Shown in pieces: positions 47,816 to 59,149 of a stretch of 64,000 nucleotides of DNA (within the stretch, counting starts at the first letter, position 1; each line of letters starts with the position of its first letter). The notes beneath the pieces are model-generated. The model searched no databases. It was not told where the DNA came from and saw nothing but the letters and a program-made list of their open reading frames with translations. The position numbers and the translations under genes were made by a program. The DNA lies in assembly GCA_023374045.1 (NCBI GenBank), contig CM041780.1, positions 169,814,085 to 169,878,084 of the forward strand, given 5' to 3'. Source of the stretch: Limonium bicolor (lineage: Eukaryota; Streptophyta; Magnoliopsida; Caryophyllales; Plumbaginaceae).

Positions 47816-50121
47816 AAAACATGGATTAAACATCTAATCACATTAATTAAGGCCTAAACCTGCCTTAAAGTCAATTGAGAACAACAGTGGTCAACACAAA
47901 GCAAGATATTGCACCTTTTGACTGTTTTGGGTAAATAAATACCCAAATGAACTTCTTAGGACCTAAAACATTGTCCTAAGCTTATTAACACATAACTAAA
48001 CATATTAAAATCGTTGGACAACACTCCAACACAAAGAACAAGCATTTACATGCTTCAAGGTCAAGTAGAGCAAAAATGTGCTCTAAGAAAACCTTAAAGG
48101 TCTAATGACCTCTATTTGTATAAAATTGGATTCCATGATCAAATATCATGTAAGGATCACAACAAAACTGTTCTAAAAGAAAATAGAGCTCAGAAACACC
48201 CTGCGACTCAAAATGTGCACTAAAATTCCTTAAAGCACGTTTTTTGTGTATGAGCTCTAAGATAATGACTTTTTGTCACTGTAAAGACTATATTAAGTTC
48301 TTTATAACATTAATGTGACATGATAGACTATATTATAAAGTCTAATTCAAAGTTTAAAAATAAAATCAAAAAATTGGCAATTTAGTATGAATAGTACCCA
48401 AAAATAACAACTAATTACTTAACTTAACTTAAACCATGGTCAAATGGCACCCATTGACCATAACAAGGGCTGCCAACTTCATATGGATGTCATGCACATC
48501 CATTAATCAATCTTCAAGCAATTAGCCAGCTGTTATCATGAGTCATCAAATTACTATTTGAAAAAGTAACTAATAATGTCATTAAAGGCTAAACTCACTT
48601 ATTTCTTCATTTGCCTTATTGCCTGCCGACACCAGCAGCTCCCTACCTCTCATTTGATTCTCCATTTACGTAAGAACAAGCCAAGTTCAGAGAAGAACAA
48701 CAATTACCATTGGTAAGCTTATTAAGCCTTTAAATGTTCATTCTCTTCACAATTCTTACCTCTTTCCATGGAGCAAAGCATAAACCATTTCCATCAATGT
48801 TATTAGGTTGTTTTGGAGGTTAAATGGAGGGTGTATCTCGGCATTAACAAGGAATAAGGTGGAGAAAGCTAATCTTGTTCTTAAGGTATAAAATGTGCTT
48901 TAAGCACATATCTTTTGATTCCCTTCAAATTCGGTTGTGAAACTTTGTTCCTAGCCTTATTATCTTCATCTTAACATACTTATTCAGTTGGTATATCAAG
49001 AGCTTCAAGGTATAGCCAGATCCAAGCCTAAAACACCATTTTAGGCATTTTTAAACAAGGTAAAAATTAGCCATCTTCTAATCTGAGTTATACCAGTTTA
49101 AAGCTTGGTTTTAGTAGCTCTTTTGATGATCTTTACCTACTGTAAATATAGGCCGAAGACAACCTCTTCTTGCCTTGGTATTCTAAGGTAAATTTTACCT
49201 TGAAAATTGACATTAAACACTTCTTATGGTTAGATCTTACTTAGAGACTAATCATGCCTTAATTTCTGTTTGAAAACATGTAAACTAAGCTGTGGAAATA
49301 TTATCTCCATACAGCCGTGGCCAAACAAGCCTTAGCTTGGAAAAAACAAGGTATAAATCACTTAAACCTACACTTGGTATATTAATATGTGTTTATACAT
49401 ATTTATAAAATTGTGCCGTGAGTGAATGGTTATATTAAGGTCTAATTTTGACCTTAGGTGATTAAGGAATGGTTTAGTAAATTTTATAACTAATTAATTA
49501 GCATAATTGTCAAATTTAAGACATTATGTGGAAAATTGGTAATTAATGAAATATATGGTAAGGGCCGAGAGTTTACAGCATTTTTGGGCATTTATGTGTA
49601 ATTTATTTTATAAGCCAATGTTTGTAATAAGGCCATGTACTTTAGGCCATTTTTTAAGTATTTATAAGGTTTTATTTAAGTTTAGGTAATATATGAATAT
49701 TACCGCAAGGAAATGGGGTCATAGTGTAAATAAATTAAATTTGGGGGCTATATATTAATAAAGCCAAAAATTAGAGGTTTAAATGAGTTTATATAATAAT
49801 TATAAGATTATATAAAGTTTTGGGTTAAATGGTAATTTTTGGAAAAATTGTGGTACAAACCGTAATATATGGATATTGATGGTCAAGGAAATATTAAGGT
49901 GGTCAACCTTGACCATATGGTAGGTTTTGACCAAATTAGATAAGTTAAATAACTTATTTAAGGTTTTATTATAAGATAAGTATTTAATTGTAACAATTTT
50001 ATAACATATGTGGTGAATATGTTTACCGAAAATAAAGGGTGTATAATGGTATTATAAACACCCATGGGCTATTAAGAATTTTTAGGAATTTATTGGGTTG
50101 ATTTTGGAATTTAAAATAAAG
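47816..50121 (+). repeat. LTR-like noncoding sequence truncated by the MULE region
   Basis: It starts 'tgaaataccccaaactaataaaacatgg' and runs AT-rich without coding. It has 'aaggtggtcaaccttgaccatatgg' at 49897, an inverted relative of 32970. It ends 'ggaatttattgggttgattttggaatttaaaataaag', reminiscent of a gypsy-type LTR, just where the TIR-like 'ggggttgctattcgcagtac' begins. Repeated 'caaggtataa' and 'aaggtaaa' phrases (48880-49350) are weak internal repeats. Class uncertain. Confidence 0.35.
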
Positions 50122-50418
50122 GGGGTTGCTATTCGCAGTACAAAATTACTAATCACCGCAGTACAATTTTTTTTTAATTCATATTGACGTTGTACACATG
50201 TAATGATGTGTCGCTGTGTTTTTTTTTTCAAAAATGATATCTGAAAGAAATTTACCGAAGTAGTTTGTAGTTGATTGGTAGCGAATTTTACTAGTTACTT
50301 TTTTGTTGGAATCAATACAGGAACCTTTTTTTTGTAAAAAAAAAGTGTTGGATTACATTTTTATGTGTTTATATTATTAATTTGACTTAAAATTAATTTG
50401 TACTGTGAATAGCAAAAT
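50122..50418. mobile_element. MITE-like inverted-repeat element related to the MULE terminus
   Basis: The left arm GGGTTGCTATTCGCAGTACA pairs with the right arm TTTGTACTGTGAATAGCAAA (to about 50416). A second 'cgcagtacaattttttttt' lies at 50157. Immediately right, at 50422, a similar terminus 'tttactatttgcagtacaa' starts again, so the element may be nested in or beside a larger related one. Poly(T/A) runs follow each terminus. Confidence 0.55.
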
Positions 50419-50546
50419 ACTTTACTATTTGCAGTACAATTTTTTTTTTCACCAAACTTAGTTGAATAAGTTTGAATGTTACGGGGAGACACTTTTTTTG
50501 AAATAATAGACAATTGAATGACCAAATTTAAGTCAATATGATTAAA

Positions 50547-50695
50547 ACAACAACTAAGTTAAAGAAAAACTAGGTTACAATAACTAATTATAGAAAAACT
50601 AAGTTACAACAACTAAGTTAAAGAAAACTAAGTTACAACAACTAAGTTAAAGAAAGACTAAGTTACAACAACTAAGTTAAAGAAAAACTAAGGTA
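50547..50695. repeat. Tandem repeat, ~32-bp unit
   Basis: About 4.5 copies of 'acaacaactaagttaaagaaa(a)actaagtt' with small changes. It overlaps the 3' end of the MULE-OTU reading frame, whose stop is at 50688-50690. Confidence 0.75.
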
Positions 50696-53615
50696 TAACG
50701 TTTCTCCAACTATCTAACCTAGATTGTATTTGATGAATCCAAGGTCCGACAGTGTTTGGATCTCTATAAACGAACCACTACGGATAGACAGGGGGGAGTG
50801 GGGAGTCATCAACCATGCAGAACCTTATGAAATGACCCTGGGGCAAATTCCTATGTGGATCTCTCCTCTTGGGCTATCACGATCGGTATAATTATCGATC
50901 GGAAGGTATGTGGCACTTGCCGCACCCCCATAGATAGTAGAGTAGAAACTACTATCGAATGTACTTTGTCGCGATAGCCAACCCCATTTCCGTGTGCATC
51001 CATTTCTGTGGAGGTGCTGGCTCTCCTGAATTCCAATGAAGCGCTCTTAACATGCCGTTGTACGGTCCTTCGTTAAAAATGGCCTTGTATAGTTGATTCG
51101 CAGGTGCTTGATTCTTCATGTGATTGTACAATGCTACACGGACATCTTTCCACCTCTCTTCGTTTGAATATAGGTAGTCAGCAAGGACCCTGAAACCACA
51201 ATTCCCATCTCCACGAACATCAATATACCCAGTCATATATTGATATAGGTTGGGGTTGAAATTCTGGTAGTATGGGAAGTTGTCTAGGGGCAGGAATCGA
51301 CTCGGATTTGATGATCTTCTATTACGTGATCTTCTATTTGATGGCGCTCCTTCTGACTGGCCTGCCCTTGGTCGGTTACGCTCCCAAGACGAAGGTTCCC
51401 GTCGGTTGGTCTTGAGGGCCGGTAGGTCTGCCAATCCCAACCTGTTCCAATGGCTCTCCTAATTGGCACACCATATCTGGGTGAAGGAAGTTTTGGATTT
51501 GACTGTAACATTTCGCCATCAGAGTAGGATCATCTAACTGTGCTACCTCAGAAGCTATGTCTCGCCATCTATTCTGTTCTTCCTCCATGTAGGATACCAT
51601 ATCAATTGTCGATTCATGTTTCTCCCAGCTTAGGGTATACCAGAAACGATGTATATCCTCTTCGAGCATAGTATACCACTATCCAGCATGTAGTTTAATT
51701 TACAAGTGCAAGGTAATCCATGAGAGGTTACCTTGTCACATCCACAGATTGAGCTGTCCATTTGCACATAATTCGCCCTTCCAAGCTCCTTGACTAGCTC
51801 ATCTAAGCAAAGGGTACTAACCTTCCCGATCAGGTCAGCAATTGGAACCCTCATGTGCTCTCTTTTGTGTTTTGTCCTGGCTGCCTCAAAATCCTTTTTT
51901 AACTCCCGGATGCTTGTATTCACATGATCGTTAATCTTTGGAAAGATTACATCCAAAGTGTGTCTAGCACTCCTTAATCTCACCTTTAGAGAAGAATGTG
52001 CGCTCTCCACCCTATCAAATGTTAAGTAAGTTTTATAGATCTATAACAATCACTGTATTATCTTAAACATTACAAGATTAACAATTTTACCTATTTGTCG
52101 TTGTGTTGCCGAAGTGCAACACATTCTTGACCCAGCCTCCACAAATTTTTCCTTGTATTTCTCCCAGACTGATGCAACATATGTAATGAAACGTGGGTAG
52201 CTTCGGTATGTATTCTTGAAATTTTCGTACCTCTGGTTGTAGTCCTGCTCTGTGCTCGAGTAGACAACCGAAGTCCACATTCGGACTGCAGCCGCCGCCC
52301 TTCCTCTATCACCCATATAAGTCTCGTCTTTCCCCTGAACGTTCCTACTTATGTGCCACCGACATAGTAGATGATGAGATTCAGGAAATACCTCTTCTAA
52401 GGCATTCATCAGGGCCAAACATCTGTCGGTGATAAATGTAGAGGTTGTAGTCCGCCCGAGGAGGTCCCTTAATTGTTGAAGTGCCCACACATACATGTCT
52501 GTTGATTCTGATACAAGAAAGGCGAAGGCAATGCTGAAGTTTTTGCCTACTCGTCATCCCGATGAACTGAACCAATGGCATTTTTGCTATGTTTGTTTTA
52601 TAGGCAGCATCAATGCCTATGACATACGGGAACGCATGGAGCAGTAATCTAGAGGTAGGGTGCAAAGAAGATGGACCCAAGTCATGTTTGATCCCCTAAA
52701 TTGTGAAATATAATCATGTTATCTATCAAATTAATATGAAACCTAAATGATTGAAGTTATTTGAGACATACTGAGTAGACTTACTTGGATCTGTAGTGTA
52801 ATCGTAGTAGTAGTTGTTTTTGTCTAGCTCACTCAGCAGAGTCTGCACATAGATCGACCATCTCTATTTACTAGTTTTGTTTTTTGTATCCGGTTGTATA
52901 TGTCTTTCCTTGTTGCTGACGTTTCTGGGTTGATTGTTGTGAGCTCTGAATAAATTGCACAGGGTGGCACACCAACTCTGCTTCTTTGATCGATCATAAT
53001 CTCCTCCGCCTCAGTCAGGCGTTTTCCTACAAAATGACCCTGCCCACTCAGCGAGATCATGGTTATGCCATCCGTTACTCACTTGCAAGAAACACCCGTA
53101 GCTTGTGTAATACCCCTTAATTCGAAAAGGACAACCACATTTCTTTGAACTAGATGATCTGCGCCGGTTGATGACATTAGGTCGTGATGTCCTTCGTGGT
53201 TTCCAATACCTCTCGCATGTTATGTGGAAATCTTGGCCCGCCCGAGAACTTTGAATTATGGTGTAGATATGGTTGGGATGGCCAACACTATCTACCCAAG
53301 CTTTCGCTTCTTCTTTACTCCTAAAGGCCTGGTTTGTTTGAATAAGTAACTTGTGTCCACCACCGGAGGTCGATTATACATCTCTTGCATGTAGTCATCC
53401 ATCTCTGCATTATGATCTGGAACGCCTTCATCAAATTCATCCAATCTGAATCAGTGGTTGAGTCACTTTCCTGCAATAAGGTCGAGAGAATGTTAGATGA
53501 ATATTGAAATATGAAATATTAGTGTGAATATGATTTACAAAGACAATGAACTAAATACTTACCGGGGCTTGATACTGGAACATTACTCATGATCGGAATC
53601 TGAAGATTGACTCAT
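50688..53615 (-). pseudogene. Mutator-like transposase fused to an OTU cysteine protease domain
   Basis: From ATG 53615 (MSQSSDSDHE), an acidic linker and a FAR1-like DNA-binding region follow: FRSKEEAKAWVDSVGHP, ERYWKPRRTS, KKCGCPFRIKGYY and WHNHDLA (53340-53040). A shift leads to GHFVGKRLTEAEEIMI. An intron lies at about 52775-52700. The MULE DDE core shows IGIDAAYKTN (first Asp), a frameshift near 52550, then FITDRCLALMNALEEVFP and LCRWHISRNVQ. A SWIM-like zinc site (CGCDKVTSHGLPCTCKL) is at about 51700. The C-terminus is an OTU domain: IDVRGDGNCGFRVLADYLY holds the catalytic Asp/Cys (about 51215), and QGHFIRFCMV (50855-50825) gives the catalytic His. It ends before the TAG at 50688. FAR1, MULE, SWIM and OTU modules together suggest a transposase able to cleave ubiquitin-like bonds; activity is unproven. 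Several frameshifts make this copy inactive as read. Confidence 0.85.
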
Positions 53616-53730
53616 GTTTATAGAGGAGCTTGGACAGTTTTACGAAATTATTTTTGGAAGAGAGTTAGGAGATAGAGAGCTTCGAGAATATGGAGAGTGA
53701 GTGTGTGAAGATGAAATGGAGGAGGCATCC

Positions 53731-53738
53731 CTTATATA
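53731..53738 (-). promoter_or_regulatory. TATA box of the MULE-OTU gene
   Basis: TATATAAG on the minus strand, about 115 bp before the start codon at 53615, at the left edge of the tandem array. Confidence 0.6.
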
Positions 53739-53782
53739 GAGGTTGGTCATGAACTAGCCACAAGTTTACAAGTTAAAAAATG

Positions 53783-54545
53783 GTAACCTGGTACGTGTAC
53801 AGTGACCTGGTACGTGTACCTTTCCTGACAAAAGTAATTACCTATGGTAACTTTGAATTCACTTTGTACTGCAAACGGTAAACCTGGTACGTGTACAGTG
53901 ACCTGGTACGTGTACCTTTCCTGACAAAAGTAAATAACCTAAGGTAACTTTGAATTCACTTTGTACTGCAAACGGTAACCTGGTACGTGTACAACGACCT
54001 GGTACGTGTACCTTTCCTGACAAAAGTAATTACCTATGGTAACTTTGAATTCACTTTGTACTGCAAACGGTGACCTGGTACGTGTACCTTTAATGACAAA
54101 AGTAATTACCTATGGTAACTTTGAATTCACTTTGTACTGCAAACGGTAACCTGGTACGTGTACCTTTCCTGACAAAAGTAATTACCTATGGTAACTTTGA
54201 ATTCACTTTGTACTGCAAACGGTAACCTGGTACGTGTACAGTGACCTGGTACGTGTACCTTTCCTGACAAAAGTAATTACCTATGGTAACTTTGAATTCA
54301 CTTTGTACTGCAAACGGTAACCTGGTACGTGTACCTTTCCTGACAAAAGTAATTACCTATGGTAACTTTGAATTCACTTTGTACTGCAAACGGTAACCTG
54401 GTACGTGTACCTTTCCTGACAAAAGTAATTACCTATGGTAACTTTGAATTCACTTTGTACTGTAAACGGTAACCTGGTACGTGTACAGTGACCTGGTACG
54501 TGTACCTTTCCTGACAAAAGTAATTACCTATGGTAACTTTGAATT
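53783..54545. repeat. Nine-unit tandem array in a divergent promoter
   Basis: The marker 'gacaaaag' occurs at 53827, 53923, 54019, 54095, 54171, 54266, 54342, 54418 and 54513, giving steps of 96, 96, 76, 76, 95, 76, 76 and 95. Short units are 76 bp; long units carry one extra 19-bp module 'agtgacctggtacgtgtac'. The core CTGGTACGTGTAC occurs 14 times and contains ACGTG. Each unit also has 'ttgaattcactttgtactgcaaacggtaac'-like sequence split over 30 bp. The array lies between two TATA boxes that point outwards. Confidence 0.9.
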
Positions 54546-54639
54546 AAATTTGAATTCAACTTCTCCATGGTGTGTTTGGTACGCTTCCTTTCAGTAGCCG
54601 TTGAACTAGCCATTGAACATGTCAGTGTTACTCAAATAT

Positions 54640-54646
54640 TATAAAA
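54640..54646 (+). promoter_or_regulatory. TATA box of the PB1-like gene
   Basis: TATAAAA on +, about 115 bp before ATG 54761 and at the right edge of the tandem array, mirroring the minus-strand TATA box at the other side. Confidence 0.6.
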
Positions 54647-54760
54647 GTGGGTATTAGTGTCCCAACATACTCAATCCTTACCCTGTGCCCTCAGAATCTG
54701 TCTAATTACATCTTGCTTGAACTCTTCATACCTTAATTCCCATTTCGCTCTCAAAATCAA

Positions 54761-55198
54761 ATGGAGTTTCCTTTCTGTTTGCACGTTAATTATGTAGCTA
54801 CTTTTGGTCGTCATGGAGCACAATTTGATAGAAGAATGGGGCACAGACGCGTAGAAGTTACTATGCCATATCCTAGTAATCTACGGGATCTACAACGACG
54901 AGTAATTCGAGCACTACAGTCCCTCATCGGCAGAATAAACATAACAACAATGGTGTATTAGGGGCTGGAGGGCGACTACGAGTGGACTTTTATTCATGTA
55001 CGAAATGATACATCAGTTTGCCGGATGATGGAGAATTACATGGAGTATAATGATTTCATCGCTCATATTCCATTACTTGTTATTTATGATCCTATTGAGC
55101 CCGATGATGATGATTTTCAACACCAAGAACCAATTTATGAGATGAGACGTAATGTAATAGCACGGGGAATGGAGAGACAAAGGTTAGGAAATAATTAG
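54761..55198 (+). pseudogene. Small PB1-like protein associated with MULE elements, one internal stop
   Basis: A 145-codon frame from ATG 54761 (MEFPFCLHVNYVATFG) to TAG 55196-55198, with one in-frame TAG at 54959-54961. It reads on as GLEGDYEWTFIHVRNDTSVC and ends in an acidic stretch with DPIEPDDDDFQ. The layout (beta-rich start, basic middle DLQRRVIRAL, acidic end) resembles the PB1-like N-terminal domain of MULE/FAR1-type proteins. Here it is a separate gene, divergent from the transposase. The single clean stop in an otherwise intact frame could be a recent nonsense change or a sequencing error. Identity is moderate; I have no exact match in memory. Confidence 0.55.
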
Positions 55199-55319
55199 GT
55201 TATTGGTTATTGCGTAATTGATCTTGTTAGTTCTCGTGTTGTTATAATTTTTGGGATTTATAATCTTTAGTAGATGTTTGGACGTGGAATAAACGTGTTG
55301 TTATAGTTATTGACTTTTA

Positions 55320-56247
55320 ATTATGTGATTCATCAGATTTGAATTCGTGGGCTTTTCTTTCTTAGGAATTTCTACATTTTGATATATTTCATTTCTCGTG
55401 ACACACCGTATTATCAATAACAGTACCGGGAGGGACATTATCAGGGCATCCACCACAAACTTGGGGTTCCAGCTTTCATTCTGAAATTTGCAAGCCTCAA
55501 TAATTTGGTCAAGCTTGATGTTTAGAACACGGTTGAACTGAGATTCACTCACACCATCCGTAAATATAATAATCTGCTCAGGCTTCCTTTTCTCAATTAT
55601 GTGATTCATCAGATTTGAATTTGTGGGCTTTTCTTTCTTAGGAATTTCTACATTTTGATATATTTCATTTCTCGTGACACACCGTATTATCAATAACAGT
55701 ACCGGGAGGGACATTATCAGGGCATCCACCACAAACTTGGGGTTCCAGCTTTCATTCAGAAATTTGCAAGCCTCAATAATTTGGTCAAGCTTGATGTTTA
55801 GAACATGGTTGAACTGAGATTCACTCACACCATCCCTAAATATAATAATCTGCTCAGGCTTCCTTTTCTCAATTATGTGATTCATCAGATTTGAATTTGT
55901 GGGCTTTTCTTTCTTAGGAATTTCTACATTTTGATATATTTCATTTCTCGTGACACACCGTATTATCAATAATAGTACCGGGAGGGACATTATCAGGGCA
56001 TCCACCACAAACTTGGGGTTCCAGCTTTCATTCAGAAATTTGCAAGCCTCAATAATTTGGTCAAGCTTGATGTTTAGAACATGGTTGAACTGAGATTCAC
56101 TCACACCATCCCTAAATATAATAATCTGCTCAAGCTTCCTTTTCTCAATTATGTGATTCATAGGATTTGAATTCGGGGACTTTTCTTTCTTAGGAATTTC
56201 TACATTTTGATATATTTCATTTCTCGTGACATATTCAATCTTTGGTA
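55320..56247 (-). repeat. 276-bp tandem repeat made of an ARGONAUTE4-like PIWI fragment
   Basis: Units start at 55320, 55596, 55872 and 56148 (the last partial, ~100 bp), exactly 276 bp or 92 codons apart, so the frame stays open for 284 codons on the minus strand. Each unit encodes KRKPEQIIIFRDGVSESQFN followed by the VLNIKLDQIIEACKF and NESWNPKF stretches, the PIWI segment of AGO4/6/9-clade Argonautes. The Asp in RDGVSE is the second catalytic Asp of the slicer site. Right after, in the +1 frame, GCPDNVPPGTVIDNTVCHE matches the next PIWI stretch, so ~40 bp of the source gene are deleted at the join. The remaining ~80 nt (EIYQNVEIPKKEKP) are not AGO. Units are nearly identical, implying recent amplification. 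It is not a functional Argonaute. Confidence 0.85.
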
Positions 56248-56298
56248 CATGTTAGATATTTCATTTCAACACTATCATTCCTGAGAACACTCAACGAC

Positions 56299-58381
56299 TG
56301 TTATACCCCAGTTTTTTTTTCTATTTTATTTCATCTTGTTTCAAATTCGCAAGGGAGCTTTATAACTTTCTAATCTTATTTTAGTGGGATTATGTCGTCA
56401 ACAATATAATTCCTAAGTTAGAAGGAAGGAGGGTTAATCTTGTCCTTTTGGTCTTGTTACTAATTAAGGAGTTGGAGAGTTAGAAAACTAAATTCTTTTT
56501 AGATATCCTAACTCTTATTTTTATTCTCTCTCATTTTTATTTCTCGATCATCCCTCTCGACAGTTTTCTTCCTCCTCCTCTCAACTCTCGTTCTGCAGAA
56601 ACTTCCCCTCCCTTGCTCTCTTCTTACAATTCCTCAATCTTGCAAATTAATTAGTCTGGTGTCTAGCTTTTGCATTGATGATTCCAATCCGTAGAGTCCG
56701 AGTGTGCGTTGCTGTTCGTCGGTCAAGTTCCTTTCTTTTTCCTTCGCTGTTGGCCCTCTTCGATTTGTGCGAGTGTTTGTGATTTCGGGATGGAATTCGA
56801 GTGGAGCAGGTTGTAGAGTCCGCAGAGATAGCATTGCTTCGGATGTGAGGTAGGTGGTGAATGGATTCGGGTGGGTGTGTTCAACCACGGGGGATTTCCA
56901 TTCTTATTAGTTTTCTGTATATGATTGCTTGATTCTCTAGTGGAGATGTTTTTGGTTGATTTTGATGTGCGTTTGATGCGTTAAAACCCCGTGGAAATGT
57001 GTTTTGATTGGCTAATTTGCTACAATAAGTTATGTATGTTTTGTTGGGGATTTATGGCTTGGTTCTGGCCGATTTCCGCAAGTGATTTTGCAGTTTTCGC
57101 AGTGTCCGAACATGTGTCCGAACATTGAAGTTCGGACATCATACGCCGGCAGATTTTCAGACTCTCGGTTTATGTCCGAACATGCAAGGTCGGACGCATG
57201 TTCGGACCGGCCTTTGTTTTAGCATAACTTCTTCGTCTGAGCTCCGTTTTGAGTGCCGTTTGCGGCGTTGGATTCCTCTTTTCGAGTACTATCTGTTCTG
57301 ATATGATTTAGCACATTTATATGTGTACTTTAGTTTGAAATTCCTCCACAAGCCTTGGAACTCTGATTTGCTCTAAAAGAGTGTTTGAGCTTCTACGCAT
57401 CTGTTTGGTTTTCGTGTTTGCTAGTCAGTGTATGACTTTTGTTTTAAAAAGGGATTATGATCCTTTTGATGTGCTTTGGCCCTCCGTTCTGTTATGTTAA
57501 AGGCTTCTGCGTCGTTTTGTAAAGTTTCTGTTTTGGGACCTAGATGTTTAGCTTCTGAGCCTTGGATAGTCGGGTCTGGCTATCCCGTAGCATGCTGCGC
57601 AGGAATTCCTTCTGTTATTCCCCCGGGTTCCCTTCTGTTCTATCTCTCAGGGTCCCTTGGATGTTTAGTGACCGACGGGTCCATAGCTGTCTCTACGGCT
57701 TCTGTTGTGAGATCTTCGGATCCATAGGACGTTATGTGAGTCCTTCTGATGTGTCAGCTGGTGTCTAGTGTCCCACCTCTGTTTTGATTAAGCTTCTGAT
57801 ATGAACTTCTGAGGTTGTGGTTTGCTTTGTTCTGATTTAAGACTTCCGTTCAATTTGCTCAGTTTCTACTTCTCTGCTCTGCTCTGATTTGACAAACTTC
57901 TACTTCGATCTGGCCTGTCACTCCTCTGATTTGAGAAAGCTTCATTCTCTATCTGATTTCTGTTACAACTTCCAATCTGATTTGCTAAGCTTAAGTATTA
58001 GTATACGATTATGTTTAGTATATGTTTTGAGCATGCTTAGCTGATGAAGTTTATCACCTGCTGAGCTATAGTTTGGCTCACCCCTATTTCCGTCTGATTT
58101 GCAGGTTTAAGTTTCCTTTGAAGACTTCGCTCTGCTTTCTGCTTCGTCTTTCGTTTTGTATTTGTTGTCGTGGCTTAAGGCCCTTTGTAATGTGATTCTG
58201 TTATCTAATGAAGTTGGGCTTTCGCATGTAATGTCAGATAGACCTTGTAATCTGCTTTCAGTTAATCAAAGTGTAATTTGTTTCAGTTTTGGGTTTCGTT
58301 CGTTAGAGCCTTGCATTATTAGGTAATAGATACGCGGCGTGTAACGTCCCTAACTCCTAGGGTGGTTTTGGGGTCGTTACA
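56299..58381 (+). repeat. 5' LTR of the LARD
   Basis: It starts TGTTATACCCCAG and ends GGGGTCGTTACA. It contains the motif 'tgtccgaacat' and its complement several times near 57100-57200 and one 12-bp duplication absent from the 3' LTR. An open 83-codon frame at 57476 is repeated in the other LTR and looks fortuitous. Confidence 0.95.
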
Positions 58382-58386
58382 TTTAG

Positions 58387-58399
58387 TGGTATCAGAGCC
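58387..58399 (+). other. Primer-binding site of the LARD
   Basis: TGGTATCAGAGCC, complementary to initiator tRNA-Met, 5 bp after the 5' LTR. Confidence 0.9.
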
Positions 58400-59149
58400 A
58401 GGTTTGGCTTTCTTTGGGTTTTGTGGGTGTCTGCATATCTACACTTCTGTGTCATTGTGTGATTTGTGCTAAGTGTTGTATGCTGCATGATTTGTCTGCT
58501 ATCTGCTATTTGATTTAATTATCCTCTGGAGTCTGTTGTGTGTGTTTGGTCTGTAGTTGTCCACTATCAGAGTAGCGCAGCGGAAGCGTAGTGTCCGTTT
58601 ATCTGTATGCTTTTGTGCTTTAAGTCTGAGTCCGAGGGAGTCGGGTCCTTTGGAAAAGGATGACCGAATGTGAGTTATGGTTTGTTTGAGAGGTGTGCTA
58701 GGGTTGTGTGTTTGTGATGTGAGTTGTGTTGTGTTGTGTTCTGGGATGTGAGTTAGAGAGATGTGTTCAGTCTGTGAGGTGTGAGTGGGTTCAGATGGGT
58801 TTGGCTTAGGTGATTGTTATGATGCTGTTTGGGGAGTGTTTCGTCGTGAGACCTGGTTAGGTATGTGCTTTGGTTCAGTATTGGAAGTGTTGTGAGTGTG
58901 GGCCATGAGTCTGAGTGATATGATACGTTGGGGTGTGAGATCGGGTGTGAGCTGAGTCGTGAGTTCTGTGTTTGGGTGAGAGTGTTGGTTTGAGAGTTTC
59001 AAGCTGTGTGATGTGAGCCTAGGGGTGCATCAGTGTGTGTGTTCCAGAGTGTGTTGTGCTTTGGTTCTGAGTGGCTTGTGGGTGAGTTCGAGAGGTGTGT
59101 TTGTTTAGTCCTTTGGATAGGGACATCTTCTGAGAGAGTTGAGTGTTTC

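Noticed and set aside
53783..54545. CRISPR-like array
   Set aside because: Units are tandem without unique spacers and the genome is plant nuclear; it is a promoter-located minisatellite.
55307..56161. Apparent 284-residue repetitive membrane-like protein
   Set aside because: The open frame results from a 276-bp unit divisible by three. The hydrophobic LIMSLPVLLLII stretch is the out-of-frame reading of an Argonaute segment.
57476..57727. 83-codon frame repeated at 61651-61902
   Set aside because: It lies inside both LTRs of the LARD and is duplicated only because the LTR is; no domain or start context supports a gene.
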